From NCBI RefSeq assembly GCF_024519315.1, contig NZ_JANIIC010000027.1, positions 1-64,000 on the forward strand: 64,000 nt of DNA. Direction: 5' to 3'. The stretch's first letter is position 1. The number at the start of each line of letters is the position of its first letter. The notes under the pieces are model-generated. The model ran no database searches, was not told where the DNA came from, and saw nothing but the letters and a program-made list of their open reading frames with translations. The translations under genes were made by a program, and so were the position numbers. Source of the DNA: Streptomyces malaysiensis subsp. samsunensis (GTDB taxonomy: Bacteria; Actinomycetota; Actinomycetes; Streptomycetales; Streptomycetaceae). Of the stretch, positions 7,418 to 16,992 are shown one piece after another.

Positions 7418-10218
7418 GACGTCCTAAACACCCAGAAGTTGAGGTCCCAGTTGCCGGATCCGGCTGGGCTGATGTCGACGCTGAACCCGCTGGTGGATTC
7501 CGCTACGACACCGAATGTGTGGAGCACGTTGTCGTACACGGTGACGATGGGGCGCATGAACGAATCCATGGTCGGCCCATAGCTGACGGCGATACCCGTC
7601 CCCGCGTTGATCACGATGTGGCCCGTGAACAAGCCCTCATTGCTGTCGATCGCAGCAAAGTCCTTCCAGCGCCCGTAGTGGCGGGTGATGCCGTCGTTCT
7701 GGAATCGCATGTAGTTGGCGTTGCTGCTGCCGTCCGTCCAGCCCACGTCGCCGATGTTGTCGGTGATGCGGGTGAAGCCGCCGCGAGTGCTCTGGTCATC
7801 TGCGCGAATGATCTCGAAAATGCTGACCGTGTCGGTGAGGAATAGACGCGGGGATACAGTGACGCCACCGTCGTCGTACTGGCCACCGTTGATGCCCAGC
7901 GAGGGGTACGTATCGAAACCCACAGCGTTGATGAACGCGTAGTCGCTGCCGACCGTCGGATAGAAACGGATCTCCGGGAGGTAGGTGGCGGTCGGGTTGA
8001 TCTCGATGCGGCGGCCTGTGGTGCCCGAGAAGAGCTGGCCGACGATGCTCACGTCGCCTGTGGCGGCCTCGGCGAAGAAGGTGCGGGTGCCGCCCGCGTT
8101 GTACACCTCGATGCCGTCGACACTGATGCGGGTGCGCGCCCCCGTGTCAGCAGTCTTGATCTCCCCGGCCATCACCCATGAGGCGCTAATCGTGCCCGCT
8201 GTCACCTTGGAGACGGTGAGGTCGGAGATGTGGGCGTCGTCGATCAGCAGGGCGGTCGCGGTGGCCGCATCGCTCGGCCCGCTCTTGTTGCCGGTGATAT
8301 CGACGGCGACCACCCGCACGTAGCGGGCACTGGTCTCCTCCACCGGGACGGTGGCCACGACCGGGATACCGGCCTGGATCATGCCGCTCGTGGCGGACGC
8401 CTTGGCCTTCAGTGTGTCGTCGGACGGCGTGAAGGTGGGCTCGTAGTCGATGTGGATCTCAAGGTGGTGCAGGTCGCTCTCAAGGTTGTACGTGCCCCCC
8501 GAGCTTTTGCCGAGGGTGTGGGTGACCTGCACGGCGATTCGGCTGGCCGCGACGGTCGGTGCGGCCGGCGTGCTGGGCGGGATGTTGTCCTCGGATGCGA
8601 CGAACGTGGTGACGGGCCCCCAGGCGCCGATGTTGCCTGCCTTATCCACGGCCCGGATCTGTACGTCGTAGCCCACGCCCGGCGACAGATCCTGGAGTTG
8701 CGCCGTGGATTCGCCCCAGGCGACGAACATGGTCTGCCAGTCGTCGTCGGGGGCGGCGAATGGTTGCACCCATGTTTGCAGGTCCATCCATCGCACCTGT
8801 GAGACCTGCGACCAGGTGGCCGGGTAGATCATGTCGGTGTCGATCGCCCAACGGATTTCGAAGTGATCCCCGTCCAGGACCGTGGAGCCGTCCACATTGT
8901 TGGGGGCGTTCCACGAGAGGACGACCCGGGCCCGGGTGAAGCCGCGGCCGTCCAGATAGGCGGAGCCGACGAACGGCTCCACGAAGGTCGGCACCCCCGG
9001 GACACTCGTGTCCGAGTTCGGCCGCGACCCCACCGGCTCCGTGCCGGCGTTGGTCAGGGCGCGCGCCCAGCCGCCCACGGTGACGTAGACGGTGTGGGAG
9101 CCGTCCCATTCGACGTGGTCGGTGAGGTCGTACCAGGTGCCGTCGGCTGCCCGGTAGGCGACCGTGTATCCCTCGGTGATGGGCCATCTGGCTTCGGTGA
9201 TTTGCAGTTTGATCGGGTTGAGGCGCTCCCCGCGGAAGGTGATTTCGTTGCTGGTGTCGACGAGTCCGGCGCCCGGGTCCCAGACCCACACGTAGTCGCC
9301 GACGTCGAAGCTGCCTTCGATGTAGTAGTTGTCGGTCTCTACGGTGATCTCGTCCTGGCTGGACGTGTACTGGGACAGCAGCAGCTCGGCGCGAGTGTCG
9401 GCGTTGGTGACGCTCGTGTCGCTCTCGCTGGCCAGGCGGGTGAGCTTGAGCGGGTTGCCGTGGACGTCTTTGTACGGGGTGGCCGGGCTGATGTCGGCCG
9501 CGCCTGTGGCGATGGACTCGCCCTGGCCTTCAGCGAGCAGCACAACGCGGGTGGAGTAGTCCTCCATGTCGCGGGTGACACCGAAGGCGCCGGGCACCGA
9601 CTCCAGGCCGGAGGTGTCCTTGCCTGCGCTCTTGCGGGAGATCACGCACCGGGGGCTGGTGACGTACAGGTCGCTCTCGGGGCCGGCGTCGATAGTGCCG
9701 TTGCCGTTGACGCGCCAGCCGACCTTTTCCCCGGACGAGGCAGAGAACGTGTCGCACACGTAGCTGATGGCGGTCCGCGGGGACTCGTACTGGTGTCGGC
9801 CGGAGTAGGTGCCGGGGACGCTGTAGAGGGTGCCCTCTGTTACGGCGCCTGAGGCGGGTAGTAGTGCGCGGATGGTGTTGGCGAACGTGGCGGAGGCGGG
9901 TTCGACAGCGTTCTCGTACACCGAGCCTTTGTCGTCTTCGTCGCCGAGCCACATGGCCATGCCGACGCCGTTGAGCGCGTACCCCTGTTCGACGATCTTG
10001 GTGCGCCGGTCGTCGCCTGTGGTGTCGCGGCCACGGACGACGCCGACGTAGCGCGCCGCGGTGAGGAGGTTGTCTCCGTACTGCTGGGGGTCTATGCGGC
10101 CGGGGATGAAGGCGACATGCCCGAAGTAGTCGATGTGGTCCCACAGGTCGGGTGGGGTCGTGGTTTTGAGGGTGAACTCCCACGAGCCGAGAGCGGAGAG
10201 TACCTGCGTCACGGTCAT
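7414..10218 (-). CDS. Tail-tip / hub minor tail protein
   Basis: A 934-residue protein. The first 350 or so residues look like a hub domain of the gpJ/Tal type (SALGSWEFTLKTTTPPDLWD at the start). The middle contains fibronectin type III-like stretches (PGVGYDVQIRAVDKAGNIGA and a second RYVRVVAVDITGNKSG). The C-terminal third resembles a collar or spike domain (YFPTVGS-like beta text). Size, order after the tape measure and Dit-like genes, and FN3 domains fit the tail-tip protein that contacts the host. It overlaps the next gene by 4 bp. Confidence 0.85.
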   Translation of the reverse strand: MTVTQVLSALGSWEFTLKTTTPPDLWDHIDYFGHVAFIPGRIDPQQYGDNLLTAARYVGVVRGRDTTGDDRRTKIVEQGYALNGVGMAMWLGDEDDKGSVYENAVEPASATFANTIRALLPASGAVTEGTLYSVPGTYSGRHQYESPRTAISYVCDTFSASSGEKVGWRVNGNGTIDAGPESDLYVTSPRCVISRKSAGKDTSGLESVPGAFGVTRDMEDYSTRVVLLAEGQGESIATGAADISPATPYKDVHGNPLKLTRLASESDTSVTNADTRAELLLSQYTSSQDEITVETDNYYIEGSFDVGDYVWVWDPGAGLVDTSNEITFRGERLNPIKLQITEARWPITEGYTVAYRAADGTWYDLTDHVEWDGSHTVYVTVGGWARALTNAGTEPVGSRPNSDTSVPGVPTFVEPFVGSAYLDGRGFTRARVVLSWNAPNNVDGSTVLDGDHFEIRWAIDTDMIYPATWSQVSQVRWMDLQTWVQPFAAPDDDWQTMFVAWGESTAQLQDLSPGVGYDVQIRAVDKAGNIGAWGPVTTFVASEDNIPPSTPAAPTVAASRIAVQVTHTLGKSSGGTYNLESDLHHLEIHIDYEPTFTPSDDTLKAKASATSGMIQAGIPVVATVPVEETSARYVRVVAVDITGNKSGPSDAATATALLIDDAHISDLTVSKVTAGTISASWVMAGEIKTADTGARTRISVDGIEVYNAGGTRTFFAEAATGDVSIVGQLFSGTTGRRIEINPTATYLPEIRFYPTVGSDYAFINAVGFDTYPSLGINGGQYDDGGVTVSPRLFLTDTVSIFEIIRADDQSTRGGFTRITDNIGDVGWTDGSSNANYMRFQNDGITRHYGRWKDFAAIDSNEGLFTGHIVINAGTGIAVSYGPTMDSFMRPIVTVYDNVLHTFGVVAESTSGFSVDISPAGSGNWDLNFWVFRTS

Positions 10219-10225
10219 CCGGTCG

Positions 10226-11431
10226 TCACCGCCTCACCGCGTAGATCGTTTCGGGTAGGGCTCCGATGTACTGGTTCCGCAGGTCGAGTGCGGTGTCGCC
10301 GGCCGCGGCGGATGCGCCCCCTGCGGCGACTCCGATCCAGAAGTCCAAGGATGTGGTGGCCGTCTTCTGGATGCCACCGTTGGGGTGGGCAGTGAAGGTG
10401 CGGGCGCTGCCGCAGGCGAACCGATTACCGTCCGCATCATCGCCGCTGGCGACGACGTAGCCGGACGCGGCGGCGCTCGTGTTGGTCTCCAGCGTGCTGC
10501 GGTAGGCGGCGAGGGTGTTGGAGGTGCTGGTCTGGAGGTAGCCCTCGACGGTGCGGGCGCCGCGGCGCAGCGCGAGGTCCAGTGTCGCCCGGCCCGGGTT
10601 GAGGCCCTTGGTGAGGCGGAGGATGGCGTGCTCGCAGTCGTTGCGGAGGAGCGTGGCCCCGTCCCAGCCGCTGATGCTTGAGGCGCTCCCGGCAACGGAG
10701 ACGTTCCATTCCTTGGAGTGCCAGGCGCCGCCCGTGTACGCCTGTACATCGAGGGTGCCGCTGGCGCCGGTGGTGATGTTGACGAGCCCATTGGTGAGCG
10801 CCCACCCGGCCGGTTCGAGGCGCTGGTCTGCGCCGCACAGTTCCGTGGCCGACGAGGTGAGACGTACCCGGCCGTCGAGGTAGTTGGTGGGGTCGCAGCC
10901 CCAGCGCGGCGAGGTGGCCGGGGGGATGCTGCGGTATACGGTCATGGCCCCATCGGCGCCCGTGCGGGTCATGGTGGTGGGGTTGCTGCTGCCGGTCTGG
11001 TAGCCGTAGTGGCCGATGGGCGGGGCATGCCACCGCTCTCCAGGCAGGCTGAAGTCGTTGACCCGGGCCACTCCGGTGAGGCGCGACTGGAGGTCGATCT
11101 CTGTGTCCGTGCCGAGGCGGTTGAGGCTGAGCTTCCAGTCGGAGGTGACGATGTCGGTGCGCCACTCGGTGTACTCGGCGGAGACCGAGGCCACGTAGAC
11201 GTAGCAGTTGCGCTCGGGCTTGTCGGTGAACGTGACCGGGTGGACGCAGCCTGTGTCGAGGGCGCACAGGTTGTCGTGCCGCCACACCAGTTCGGCCCGG
11301 GTCAGGGGCGGGCTCGACTCCTGCCCTTCCAGGTCGATACTGCGGCTGTCTCCGCTGGACTCGGCCGCCTTGAACGTCTCTCGGAGGAGAAGGCGGCCGA
11401 TGCGCAGGTCTCCGTAGTCGCCTTGGGGCAT
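10226..11431 (-). CDS. Distal tail (Dit-like) minor tail protein
   Basis: A 401-residue protein encoded directly after the tape measure gene, the position of distal tail proteins. The N-terminal region (GDYGDLRIGRLLLRETFKAA) and following beta-rich domain carry several paired Cys residues (NLCALDTGC). The C-terminal region looks like a carbohydrate-binding or jelly-roll type domain. The ATG at 11431 overlaps the tape-measure stop (ATGA); 54 upstream in-frame codons are a shadow. Dit assignment rests mainly on position. Confidence 0.75.
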   Translation of the reverse strand: MPQGDYGDLRIGRLLLRETFKAAESSGDSRSIDLEGQESSPPLTRAELVWRHDNLCALDTGCVHPVTFTDKPERNCYVYVASVSAEYTEWRTDIVTSDWKLSLNRLGTDTEIDLQSRLTGVARVNDFSLPGERWHAPPIGHYGYQTGSSNPTTMTRTGADGAMTVYRSIPPATSPRWGCDPTNYLDGRVRLTSSATELCGADQRLEPAGWALTNGLVNITTGASGTLDVQAYTGGAWHSKEWNVSVAGSASSISGWDGATLLRNDCEHAILRLTKGLNPGRATLDLALRRGARTVEGYLQTSTSNTLAAYRSTLETNTSAAASGYVVASGDDADGNRFACGSARTFTAHPNGGIQKTATTSLDFWIGVAAGGASAAAGDTALDLRNQYIGALPETIYAVRR

Positions 11432-14400
11432 CAGCGCCTCCGTTCCTTGTCGCGATTGCGGAGGGCCTCGGAGACCTCGGCTGCGAGGGCTTCGGCTACG
11501 CGGCGACGCTCCGCGGGGGACGCCATGTCGAAGCTGCCGGACACGGTCACATTGAGGTTCTGGATGGTGGTCATGGCTGCGGCGTTTTGCCATGCCTGGG
11601 GCGGGCTGGAGGGTGTGACGAGCCGCATGGTGCCCGGTGTGGTGATCAGGCTCTTGCGGGATGTGAGTCCCTGGTTGAAGCCGTCGACTGTGTGCTGGCC
11701 GAGCTTGGCCATGACTCGGCTGGGGCTGCGGATGCCGAGGGCGGATTTGATGGCCCGCTCCATGCTCTTGGCGATGGTCATCATTTGGGCTTCGATGGCC
11801 TTCTGCTTTTCCGTGAGTCCCTTCACCAGTCCGTCTGCCGCCTTGATGCCCGCCCCGTACATGCTGTCGGCGACGGTGGTTCCGGCTTTGTCGGCGGAGG
11901 ACACGAGCTGTGCCTGCAGAGCGTTGATCTGGGCGATCTGCTCTGGTGTGGCAGTGAGGAGGGATTGGGCTGTGGCCATTCCGCCGCCGGTGACGCCCGC
12001 CGCCGCAATATCGGAGATCATCTGGGCGTTGAGTCCGCGCTTCTTCAGCTCGTCCAGTTGCTTGGCGAAGTCTCCGGTGCGGGTGGTGTCGGACTTGAGC
12101 TGGTTGATGAGCGTTGATGCCGAAGTCCCGTACTTGCCGATCTTGGTGATGTTGCCGAAGCCGACCAGGCTGGACTTGACCGAGGTTTTGAGGCTGTCGA
12201 ACTGGCCCTTGAGGTCGTTGAGCTTGTCCTTGGCCGAGTCGAGGGCCTTGCTGTTGGCTTCCGCCGAGTCCCGCAGTTTGAACAGCGACGACGCCGAGCG
12301 GGTCAGCTGGTTCAGGAGCCGTGTTTCGGTCGCCCCCGCGAACGATCCCTTGATCTTCGTTTGGAGGCTGTACAGCGACGAGATCAACGCCGACTCGTCA
12401 GCGGGCTTGGCGAGCATGCCCCGGATCTCCGGGTTCACCCAGCCCGCGATCGTCGACATGTTGCCGAGGGTCACGGCCCCACGCAGCGACGACCGGGCCT
12501 CAGCCTGCTTCCGCGCGGCCTCCTTCTGCTTCTCCGTCAGCCCGCCCTTCGCGAAGCGAGGCAGACGCCCAGCGTTGACCGCATCCATGAAGCCGACGCC
12601 GTACTTGGCGACCGCCGCGGCCCGTACCACATACTCCGCGTTCGACACCCGGGCCGGGCCGTTCGCGAACAGGCCCAGAATGCTGTCCGACGTACCCGTG
12701 CCCGGCCCCTGGATCAGGCCGCCGCCCGGGAACGCCTGCATGTCCACATGCCCGCCGGAGGCGTAGCCGCGGAGCAAACCGCCCCGTGCGTTGGCGGGGA
12801 TACCGCCAGGGCCGGCGTGCCCAGGCGGCTTGCCCACCTGCCGGTACATGGTCGTGATCGTGATGGTGCGGTTCTGTAGCCCGTCGCGCGCCCGCTTGAC
12901 CGCGGCCAGGTTGGCCAGTGCCGTCCCGGTGAGGGCGGTCACCTTGACTGACCCATCGGGCAGGCGCTTGACCTTGAATCCCACGGCCTCCAGCGCCGCG
13001 ATGGCCGAGTTGGTCAAAGACTTCACGGTGATGCTCTTGCTGCCCGGTGTGGCTTTGATCTTCGAGATGACGGCGTTCAGGCCCGCGATGGCGTCCTCAC
13101 GCTGCATCTCGATCTTGGTCTTGTGGGAGTCCGGGATCTTCAGGATCTGAGACGCGAGCCGGTTGGCCTCGGTACTGCTCAGGCCCATCTGTATGGCGAA
13201 ATCGATCAGCTTCTCGCGGCCCCGCGAGTAGATGGCGTTGACCGACTCCCAGCTCTGGCCGGACTCACGGGCCTTGGTGGCGGCGTCATCGGTCTTGGTG
13301 GCCAGGTCCTGCAGAGCGGTGGACGCGTCCCGGGCCTTCTGGCTGTTCAGGTCGAGCTCGCCATGGACCATGCGGAGCGAGTCAGCGTTGGTCTTCGCCG
13401 CCTTCGCGGCGTCGTCGATGGCCTGCTCGAAGCCGATCATTCCGCCGAGTCCGGCGCGGTTCACCTCGTTCAGCGCGACGATCGACTGTCGCAGCCCGTC
13501 AGTCGACCGCTTCTGCTCGTCGAGCTTGGCCTTCGTGCTCATGGCTTGCTGCCCGAAGAGCCCCATGCCCTGGGCGGCAAGCTGCTGGTCGGCTTTCAGC
13601 GCAGCCACGCTTGCCTTGTACTCCGGAAACAGCTTGTTGATCTCTTTGGTGGAGTACCCGGCATCCGACATGGCCTTCTTGATCCGGTCGAAACCGGAGG
13701 CGGCCTGCTCTGCATTGCCGGAGCTGACCATCTGAGCCATGGACTTGTCGAGCGATTCGAAGTCCTCCTGGAGCGCCTTGAGAGACTTCCCGCCCATGAC
13801 CAGGTCATCGACCTTGCCCGACACCCAGTGCGCCACATCGTCCAAGACGGGGACTTTGATCCCCAAGACATTCTTCTTGCTCGCCTCGGTGGCCTTGTCG
13901 AGCTCCTTCACCTTGGCGATCAGGCCGTCCATGTTGCCGAACGTCTTCTGCAACTCGCCCGTGAACTGGCCCGAGCTGGCCAGGTTCTTCAGCGAGGTGG
14001 TGAGCTTGTCCACATCCGGTGGCGCACCCCTCGCCTTCTCCGCCAGCTTGGAGATGCCATAGGCCACGCCGCCGAGGATGCCGAGACCGGCGGCGACCTT
14101 CTGCATGCGCGTCATGTTCTGCACCGCGCCAGACAGGGCGCCGGACAAGCCGCCAAAACGGGCCGCGCGCACGAAGTTGGCAAGGTTGGTGGCTGCCGCA
14201 GAGGTGGTGACCGCCGTCAGAGCTGCCGCACCCAGCCGGGCCAGCTTGAACGCCGCATACAACTGCAGGAAGTTGGAGATCACGCCGCTGGGCACAGCGT
14301 TGACGAGCTTGGCCAGCCCGTTCGCCACGGTCAGCAGGGTGACACCGAGATCCCCACCAGAGTCGACGAGATGCAGCGCGGCCTTGGCAATGTTCCCCAA

Positions 14401-15096
14401 GGTTTCGGCGATCAGTGGGCCCATCTCGCGAGCCCGCGTCATGAAGTCATCGAACCCCCCGCCCGCAGCGAACGAGGCGAGCTTCTCCCCCAGGTGAACG
14501 ATGCCGTCCAGCATGAACCGCAGACTCTTCTGCGCGAAACTGTCCACCTTCACCATGAACGCGTCGAACCCGGGCGACGCCACCCCGCCGGCGATCAGGG
14601 TCACGAACCGATCCAGCTCCGTCGACGCGGTCTTTACCAGCGGGCTCATCTTCGGCAGCAGCGCCTGGAACAACTGCAAGCTGTGTGTGACGGGCTTCAT
14701 CGTGTCGTCAGCCAAACTGTCCGACCACGCCTTGTAGGAGTCCTTCAGCGACACGAACGCCGCAGTCGCCTCCCGGGTAGCCTGCGGCATCTTCGACAGC
14801 GTCTGCTGGTACTCGTTCTCGGCCTTCGCCGCCTCCTGTGAGGACTTGCCTGACTTCTCGACAGCGTCCTTGTATTTGCCCTGAGCCTTGACCGCGTCGG
14901 ACATTTTGGAGATCTGCGGGATCACCGCTGCCCCGAACGCGGCCAGCGAGGTGCCTGCGGCGGCGATCCCCGCGCCAGCAACAGCGGCAGCCGGCCCGAC
15001 CGCCCCCAGTGCCCCGATGACGCCGAGGATGGCGGCCTCGGCCTTCTCGGTGCGCGCATCAACCTGCACATGGCCGGAGGCGACAAGGAACGACAT
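11431..15096 (-). CDS. Tail tape measure protein
   Basis: A 1221-residue protein, the longest in the window, setting tail length. It has long Ala/Lys-rich helical stretches, a hydrophobic central segment (VAAGLGILGGVAYGISKLAE), and near the C-terminus the characteristic SALGIRSPSRVMAKLG block found in tape measure proteins of Gram-positive and actinobacterial siphophages. At about 3.0-3.5 residues per nm of tail helix-type scaling, it implies a long flexible tail. A GGAGG site precedes the start, 5 bp after the chaperone frameshift product stop. Confidence 0.95.
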   Translation of the reverse strand: MSFLVASGHVQVDARTEKAEAAILGVIGALGAVGPAAAVAGAGIAAAGTSLAAFGAAVIPQISKMSDAVKAQGKYKDAVEKSGKSSQEAAKAENEYQQTLSKMPQATREATAAFVSLKDSYKAWSDSLADDTMKPVTHSLQLFQALLPKMSPLVKTASTELDRFVTLIAGGVASPGFDAFMVKVDSFAQKSLRFMLDGIVHLGEKLASFAAGGGFDDFMTRAREMGPLIAETLGNIAKAALHLVDSGGDLGVTLLTVANGLAKLVNAVPSGVISNFLQLYAAFKLARLGAAALTAVTTSAAATNLANFVRAARFGGLSGALSGAVQNMTRMQKVAAGLGILGGVAYGISKLAEKARGAPPDVDKLTTSLKNLASSGQFTGELQKTFGNMDGLIAKVKELDKATEASKKNVLGIKVPVLDDVAHWVSGKVDDLVMGGKSLKALQEDFESLDKSMAQMVSSGNAEQAASGFDRIKKAMSDAGYSTKEINKLFPEYKASVAALKADQQLAAQGMGLFGQQAMSTKAKLDEQKRSTDGLRQSIVALNEVNRAGLGGMIGFEQAIDDAAKAAKTNADSLRMVHGELDLNSQKARDASTALQDLATKTDDAATKARESGQSWESVNAIYSRGREKLIDFAIQMGLSSTEANRLASQILKIPDSHKTKIEMQREDAIAGLNAVISKIKATPGSKSITVKSLTNSAIAALEAVGFKVKRLPDGSVKVTALTGTALANLAAVKRARDGLQNRTITITTMYRQVGKPPGHAGPGGIPANARGGLLRGYASGGHVDMQAFPGGGLIQGPGTGTSDSILGLFANGPARVSNAEYVVRAAAVAKYGVGFMDAVNAGRLPRFAKGGLTEKQKEAARKQAEARSSLRGAVTLGNMSTIAGWVNPEIRGMLAKPADESALISSLYSLQTKIKGSFAGATETRLLNQLTRSASSLFKLRDSAEANSKALDSAKDKLNDLKGQFDSLKTSVKSSLVGFGNITKIGKYGTSASTLINQLKSDTTRTGDFAKQLDELKKRGLNAQMISDIAAAGVTGGGMATAQSLLTATPEQIAQINALQAQLVSSADKAGTTVADSMYGAGIKAADGLVKGLTEKQKAIEAQMMTIAKSMERAIKSALGIRSPSRVMAKLGQHTVDGFNQGLTSRKSLITTPGTMRLVTPSSPPQAWQNAAAMTTIQNLNVTVSGSFDMASPAERRRVAEALAAEVSEALRNRDKERRR

Positions 15097-15100
15097 CGGG

Positions 15101-15412
15101 TTACACCTCCGCTCTCTCTATGAGGCCAGGCACGATCAGGTTCATGGCATCGACGTCCACTTGCTGCGGCTGGTCTGGGCTGACCGGTCCGTTCTGCGCG
15201 GACTGCTCCTTCTGTTGTTCGGCGGCTACCACGGCGGTCATGGCGCCGTCGTAGGCGGGCGTGCGGTTGGCCAGAGCGAGGAACCGTTTGGCGTCCACGA
15301 CCCTGGTTTCGAGGTCGATGCCGTAGATGGCGAGGAAGTCGGCGTCCAGGTCGGCGCGGTGGTCGACGATCCAGGCGTGCTCGGCGACCGCGGTTACGAA
15401 GCGGGCGAACCT
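15101..15412 (-). CDS. Tail assembly chaperone, -1 frameshift extension (gpT-like)
   Basis: This reading frame is reached by a -1 shift at GGGAAAA (15412-15418) in the upstream chaperone gene. Reading on from the shift gives RFARFVTAVAEHAWIVDH, then a stretch to VVDAKRFLALANRT, ending at a TAA at 15101. The fusion product would be 127 + 103 = 230 residues. The region has no start codon of its own at its beginning; a GTG at 15298 gives only the last 65 residues. The fusion is the usual gpG/gpGT arrangement needed for tape-measure folding and tail assembly. Confidence 0.85.
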   Translation of the reverse strand, partial: RFARFVTAVAEHAWIVDHRADLDADFLAIYGIDLETRVVDAKRFLALANRTPAYDGAMTAVVAAEQQKEQSAQNGPVSPDQPQQVDVDAMNLIVPGLIERAEV

Positions 15413-15792
15413 TTTCCCACCGTCTCGGGCTCGTTCATGTGGTCGAAGAACCGCTGGCTGACCAGGGCGGTGACCTGGTCGAAGTTGTCCTGGGTGAGTG
15501 CCTGCGCCTCGTACAGCTCCAGCAGGCGCACGTATTGGGCCTTGCCGAGGAGGAGTTCCAGGAGCCGCATGCTGCTGAACACGGCGCCCTGTTCGCGGAT
15601 GCTGTTCATGGCGAGGAACACGAGGCGGGGCGGGATCACCTTGGGGACGGTGAACTCTTCCCCGTCGATGGAGAACAGGGGCTCTCGGGCCTCATCGACC
15701 GGCTTCTCTCTCGTGGTGGTGATCTCGAGGATGCCGGTGTCGGGCTCTTCCGCGACCGGAGCGGTGCGGGTTCGGGGCGCTCTGGTGGCCAC
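15394..15792 (-). CDS. Tail assembly chaperone (gpG-like)
   Basis: A 132-residue zero-frame chaperone between the major tail protein and the tape measure. It has a variable N-terminal part, then FSIDGEEFTVPKVIPPRLVF and a helical region (SMRLLELLLGKAQYVRLLEL), typical of actinophage chaperones. Translation starts at a GTG with an AGGAG site 5 nt upstream and ends with GKGSPAS after the slippery site. A fraction of ribosomes should shift at codon 127 to make the 230-residue long form. Confidence 0.88.
   Translation of the reverse strand: MATRAPRTRTAPVAEEPDTGILEITTTREKPVDEAREPLFSIDGEEFTVPKVIPPRLVFLAMNSIREQGAVFSSMRLLELLLGKAQYVRLLELYEAQALTQDNFDQVTALVSQRFFDHMNEPETVGKGSPAS
15412..15418 (-). other. 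Programmed -1 frameshift slippery site
   Basis: On the minus strand the heptamer reads G GGA AAA in the frame of the upstream chaperone (Gly126, Lys127), a canonical XXXYYYZ slippery sequence. Zero-frame reading ends five codons later at TAA 15394-15396. The -1 frame stays open for 103 codons and encodes protein-like text. Position between the major tail protein and the tape measure matches known chaperone frameshifts. Confidence 0.85.
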
Positions 15793-15800
15793 GGTGTCTC

Positions 15801-16361
15801 CTAGCTGGTTGCGTCGATGAGCTTGAACGGGGCGATGCCGCTGGTCACGAAGAACCCGGACCACTTGACCGTGAACAGGGTCTGTGAGTCCTTCTTGTAG
15901 GTGGACTCGACCTTGTCGCTGGACAGGCACTTGCGGACGAGGATGCGCCGGCGCAGCTGGTTGGGGCCATAGCCGTCGAGAAGGATGGCCCGGTAGGTGG
16001 GCTGGGTGGCGGAGCTGGCGTAGATCGGCTCAAAGCTCTTGAAGCCGGAGCCGGAGGCCGCGGTGCCGTCGTTGAGGATGTATCGCAAGTTCTCAAGCGT
16101 CGGCTCAGCCAGGTTGGTCTCGATGGTGAACACTCGCTTGGTGAGGCGGGCGCCGACAACGTCGACCGCCTGGTCGACCTCGAGGTCGGTGTACGTCTGG
16201 TCGATGGTGAGCTTGCAGCCGTCCTGGGTGCCGCCGAGGTCGGTCCACGCGGACGCGGCCGGCGCGTCGTTGACGGCGGTGTCGGTGGGCTCGGTGGCGC
16301 CGAAATCGGCGAGGTAGAGAGTCGCCGGGCCCATGATCAGATTGGTGGTCGTGACGCTCAT
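15801..16361 (-). CDS. Major tail protein
   Basis: A 186-residue protein starting SVTTTNLIMGPATLYLADFG. It has a beta-rich body (TDLGGTQDGCKLTIDQTYTD and RVFTIETNLAEPTLENLRYI) typical of major tail tube proteins in actinophages. It lies just upstream of the chaperone pair and downstream of the tail terminator, the expected place. Multiple hexameric rings would form the tail tube around the tape measure. Confidence 0.9.
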   Translation of the reverse strand: MSVTTTNLIMGPATLYLADFGATEPTDTAVNDAPAASAWTDLGGTQDGCKLTIDQTYTDLEVDQAVDVVGARLTKRVFTIETNLAEPTLENLRYILNDGTAASGSGFKSFEPIYASSATQPTYRAILLDGYGPNQLRRRILVRKCLSSDKVESTYKKDSQTLFTVKWSGFFVTSGIAPFKLIDATS

Positions 16362-16531
16362 CGGTCAGCCTCCTTGGCCTTTGCCGAGGTGGGGGTCTTG
16401 GCCGGTGCGGCGGCAGGAGCGGAATCGGACGGGCGCTGGACGAGGAGGCCCTGGCGCTCGAGGTCGAGCAGCTCGGCGTCGTTGACCTCGACGTCGATGT
16501 GGGGCTGCATGGTGGTTCGGACTCGGTGCAC
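16358..16531 (-). CDS. Small virion-operon protein
   Basis: A 57-residue ORF too short for many gene finders. It starts at a GTG preceded by TAGGAGGAGAC, reads through TTMQPHIDVEVNDAELLDLE and ends in an Ala/Lys/Pro-rich tail, with its TGA overlapping the major tail protein ATG. The acidic core and strong ribosome site support a real gene. Function unknown; similar small proteins often precede the major tail gene in Streptomyces phages. Confidence 0.6.
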   Translation of the reverse strand: MHRVRTTMQPHIDVEVNDAELLDLERQGLLVQRPSDSAPAAAPAKTPTSAKAKEADR

Positions 16532-16539
16532 GTCTCCTC

Positions 16540-16992
16540 CTAGAGGGAGATCCAGTGGAGCTGAAGGTCAGCCCCGTAGCGGGCATAGGAGGAGTCGTCG
16601 CTGGGCATGCGGCGCGGCTCCGTGAGGAAGTGAGCGGTGAGCACCCGGGCCTGCGGGTAGCCCGCCAGTAGGGTGAGGGTGCGCTGCATGCGCGCCTCGT
16701 CGTATGTCGCGGCCACCACCAGCTCGGCCAAGCTGGCGGCCTTACCCCACGGGGGCTTCCCCGAGCTCGGATTGACGGCATAGAAGTCGACCTGGACGAC
16801 GGGTTCCCGCAGGGCGTAGTGCAGTTGCGGCGACCCGCCGACCGCCGGACACACCTGCACGAAGCCATTCGCCGCCCACGTGGACACGTCCGCGGGGAGT
16901 GTGGTCGCGACCTGGCCCGGTTCCATGCCCTCAGCGCCTTGCAGCCAGGCCACGGCCACGAGCTCGGTGTTCGCGCGCTGGGTGACGGTCAT
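16540..16992 (-). CDS. Tail terminator / completion protein
   Basis: A 150-residue protein between the connector genes and the major tail gene, the slot of the tail terminator. The text (TELVAVAWLQGAEGMEPGQV and PVVQVDFYAVNPSSGKPPWG) is the alpha/beta type seen in gpU/TrP1-like proteins. The ATG overlaps the upstream stop. The terminator ring caps the tail tube before head joining. Assigned from order plus sequence style. Confidence 0.72.
   Translation of the reverse strand: MTVTQRANTELVAVAWLQGAEGMEPGQVATTLPADVSTWAANGFVQVCPAVGGSPQLHYALREPVVQVDFYAVNPSSGKPPWGKAASLAELVVAATYDEARMQRTLTLLAGYPQARVLTAHFLTEPRRMPSDDSSYARYGADLQLHWISL

Noticed and set aside
10718-12766. A 682-codon rightward open frame opposite minor tail and tape measure genes
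   Set aside because: Antisense shadow of clear tail genes, with no ribosome site or coherent domains.
13123-14841. A 572-codon rightward open frame inside the tape measure region
   Set aside because: Mirror of the helical repeats of the tape measure gene; no independent support.
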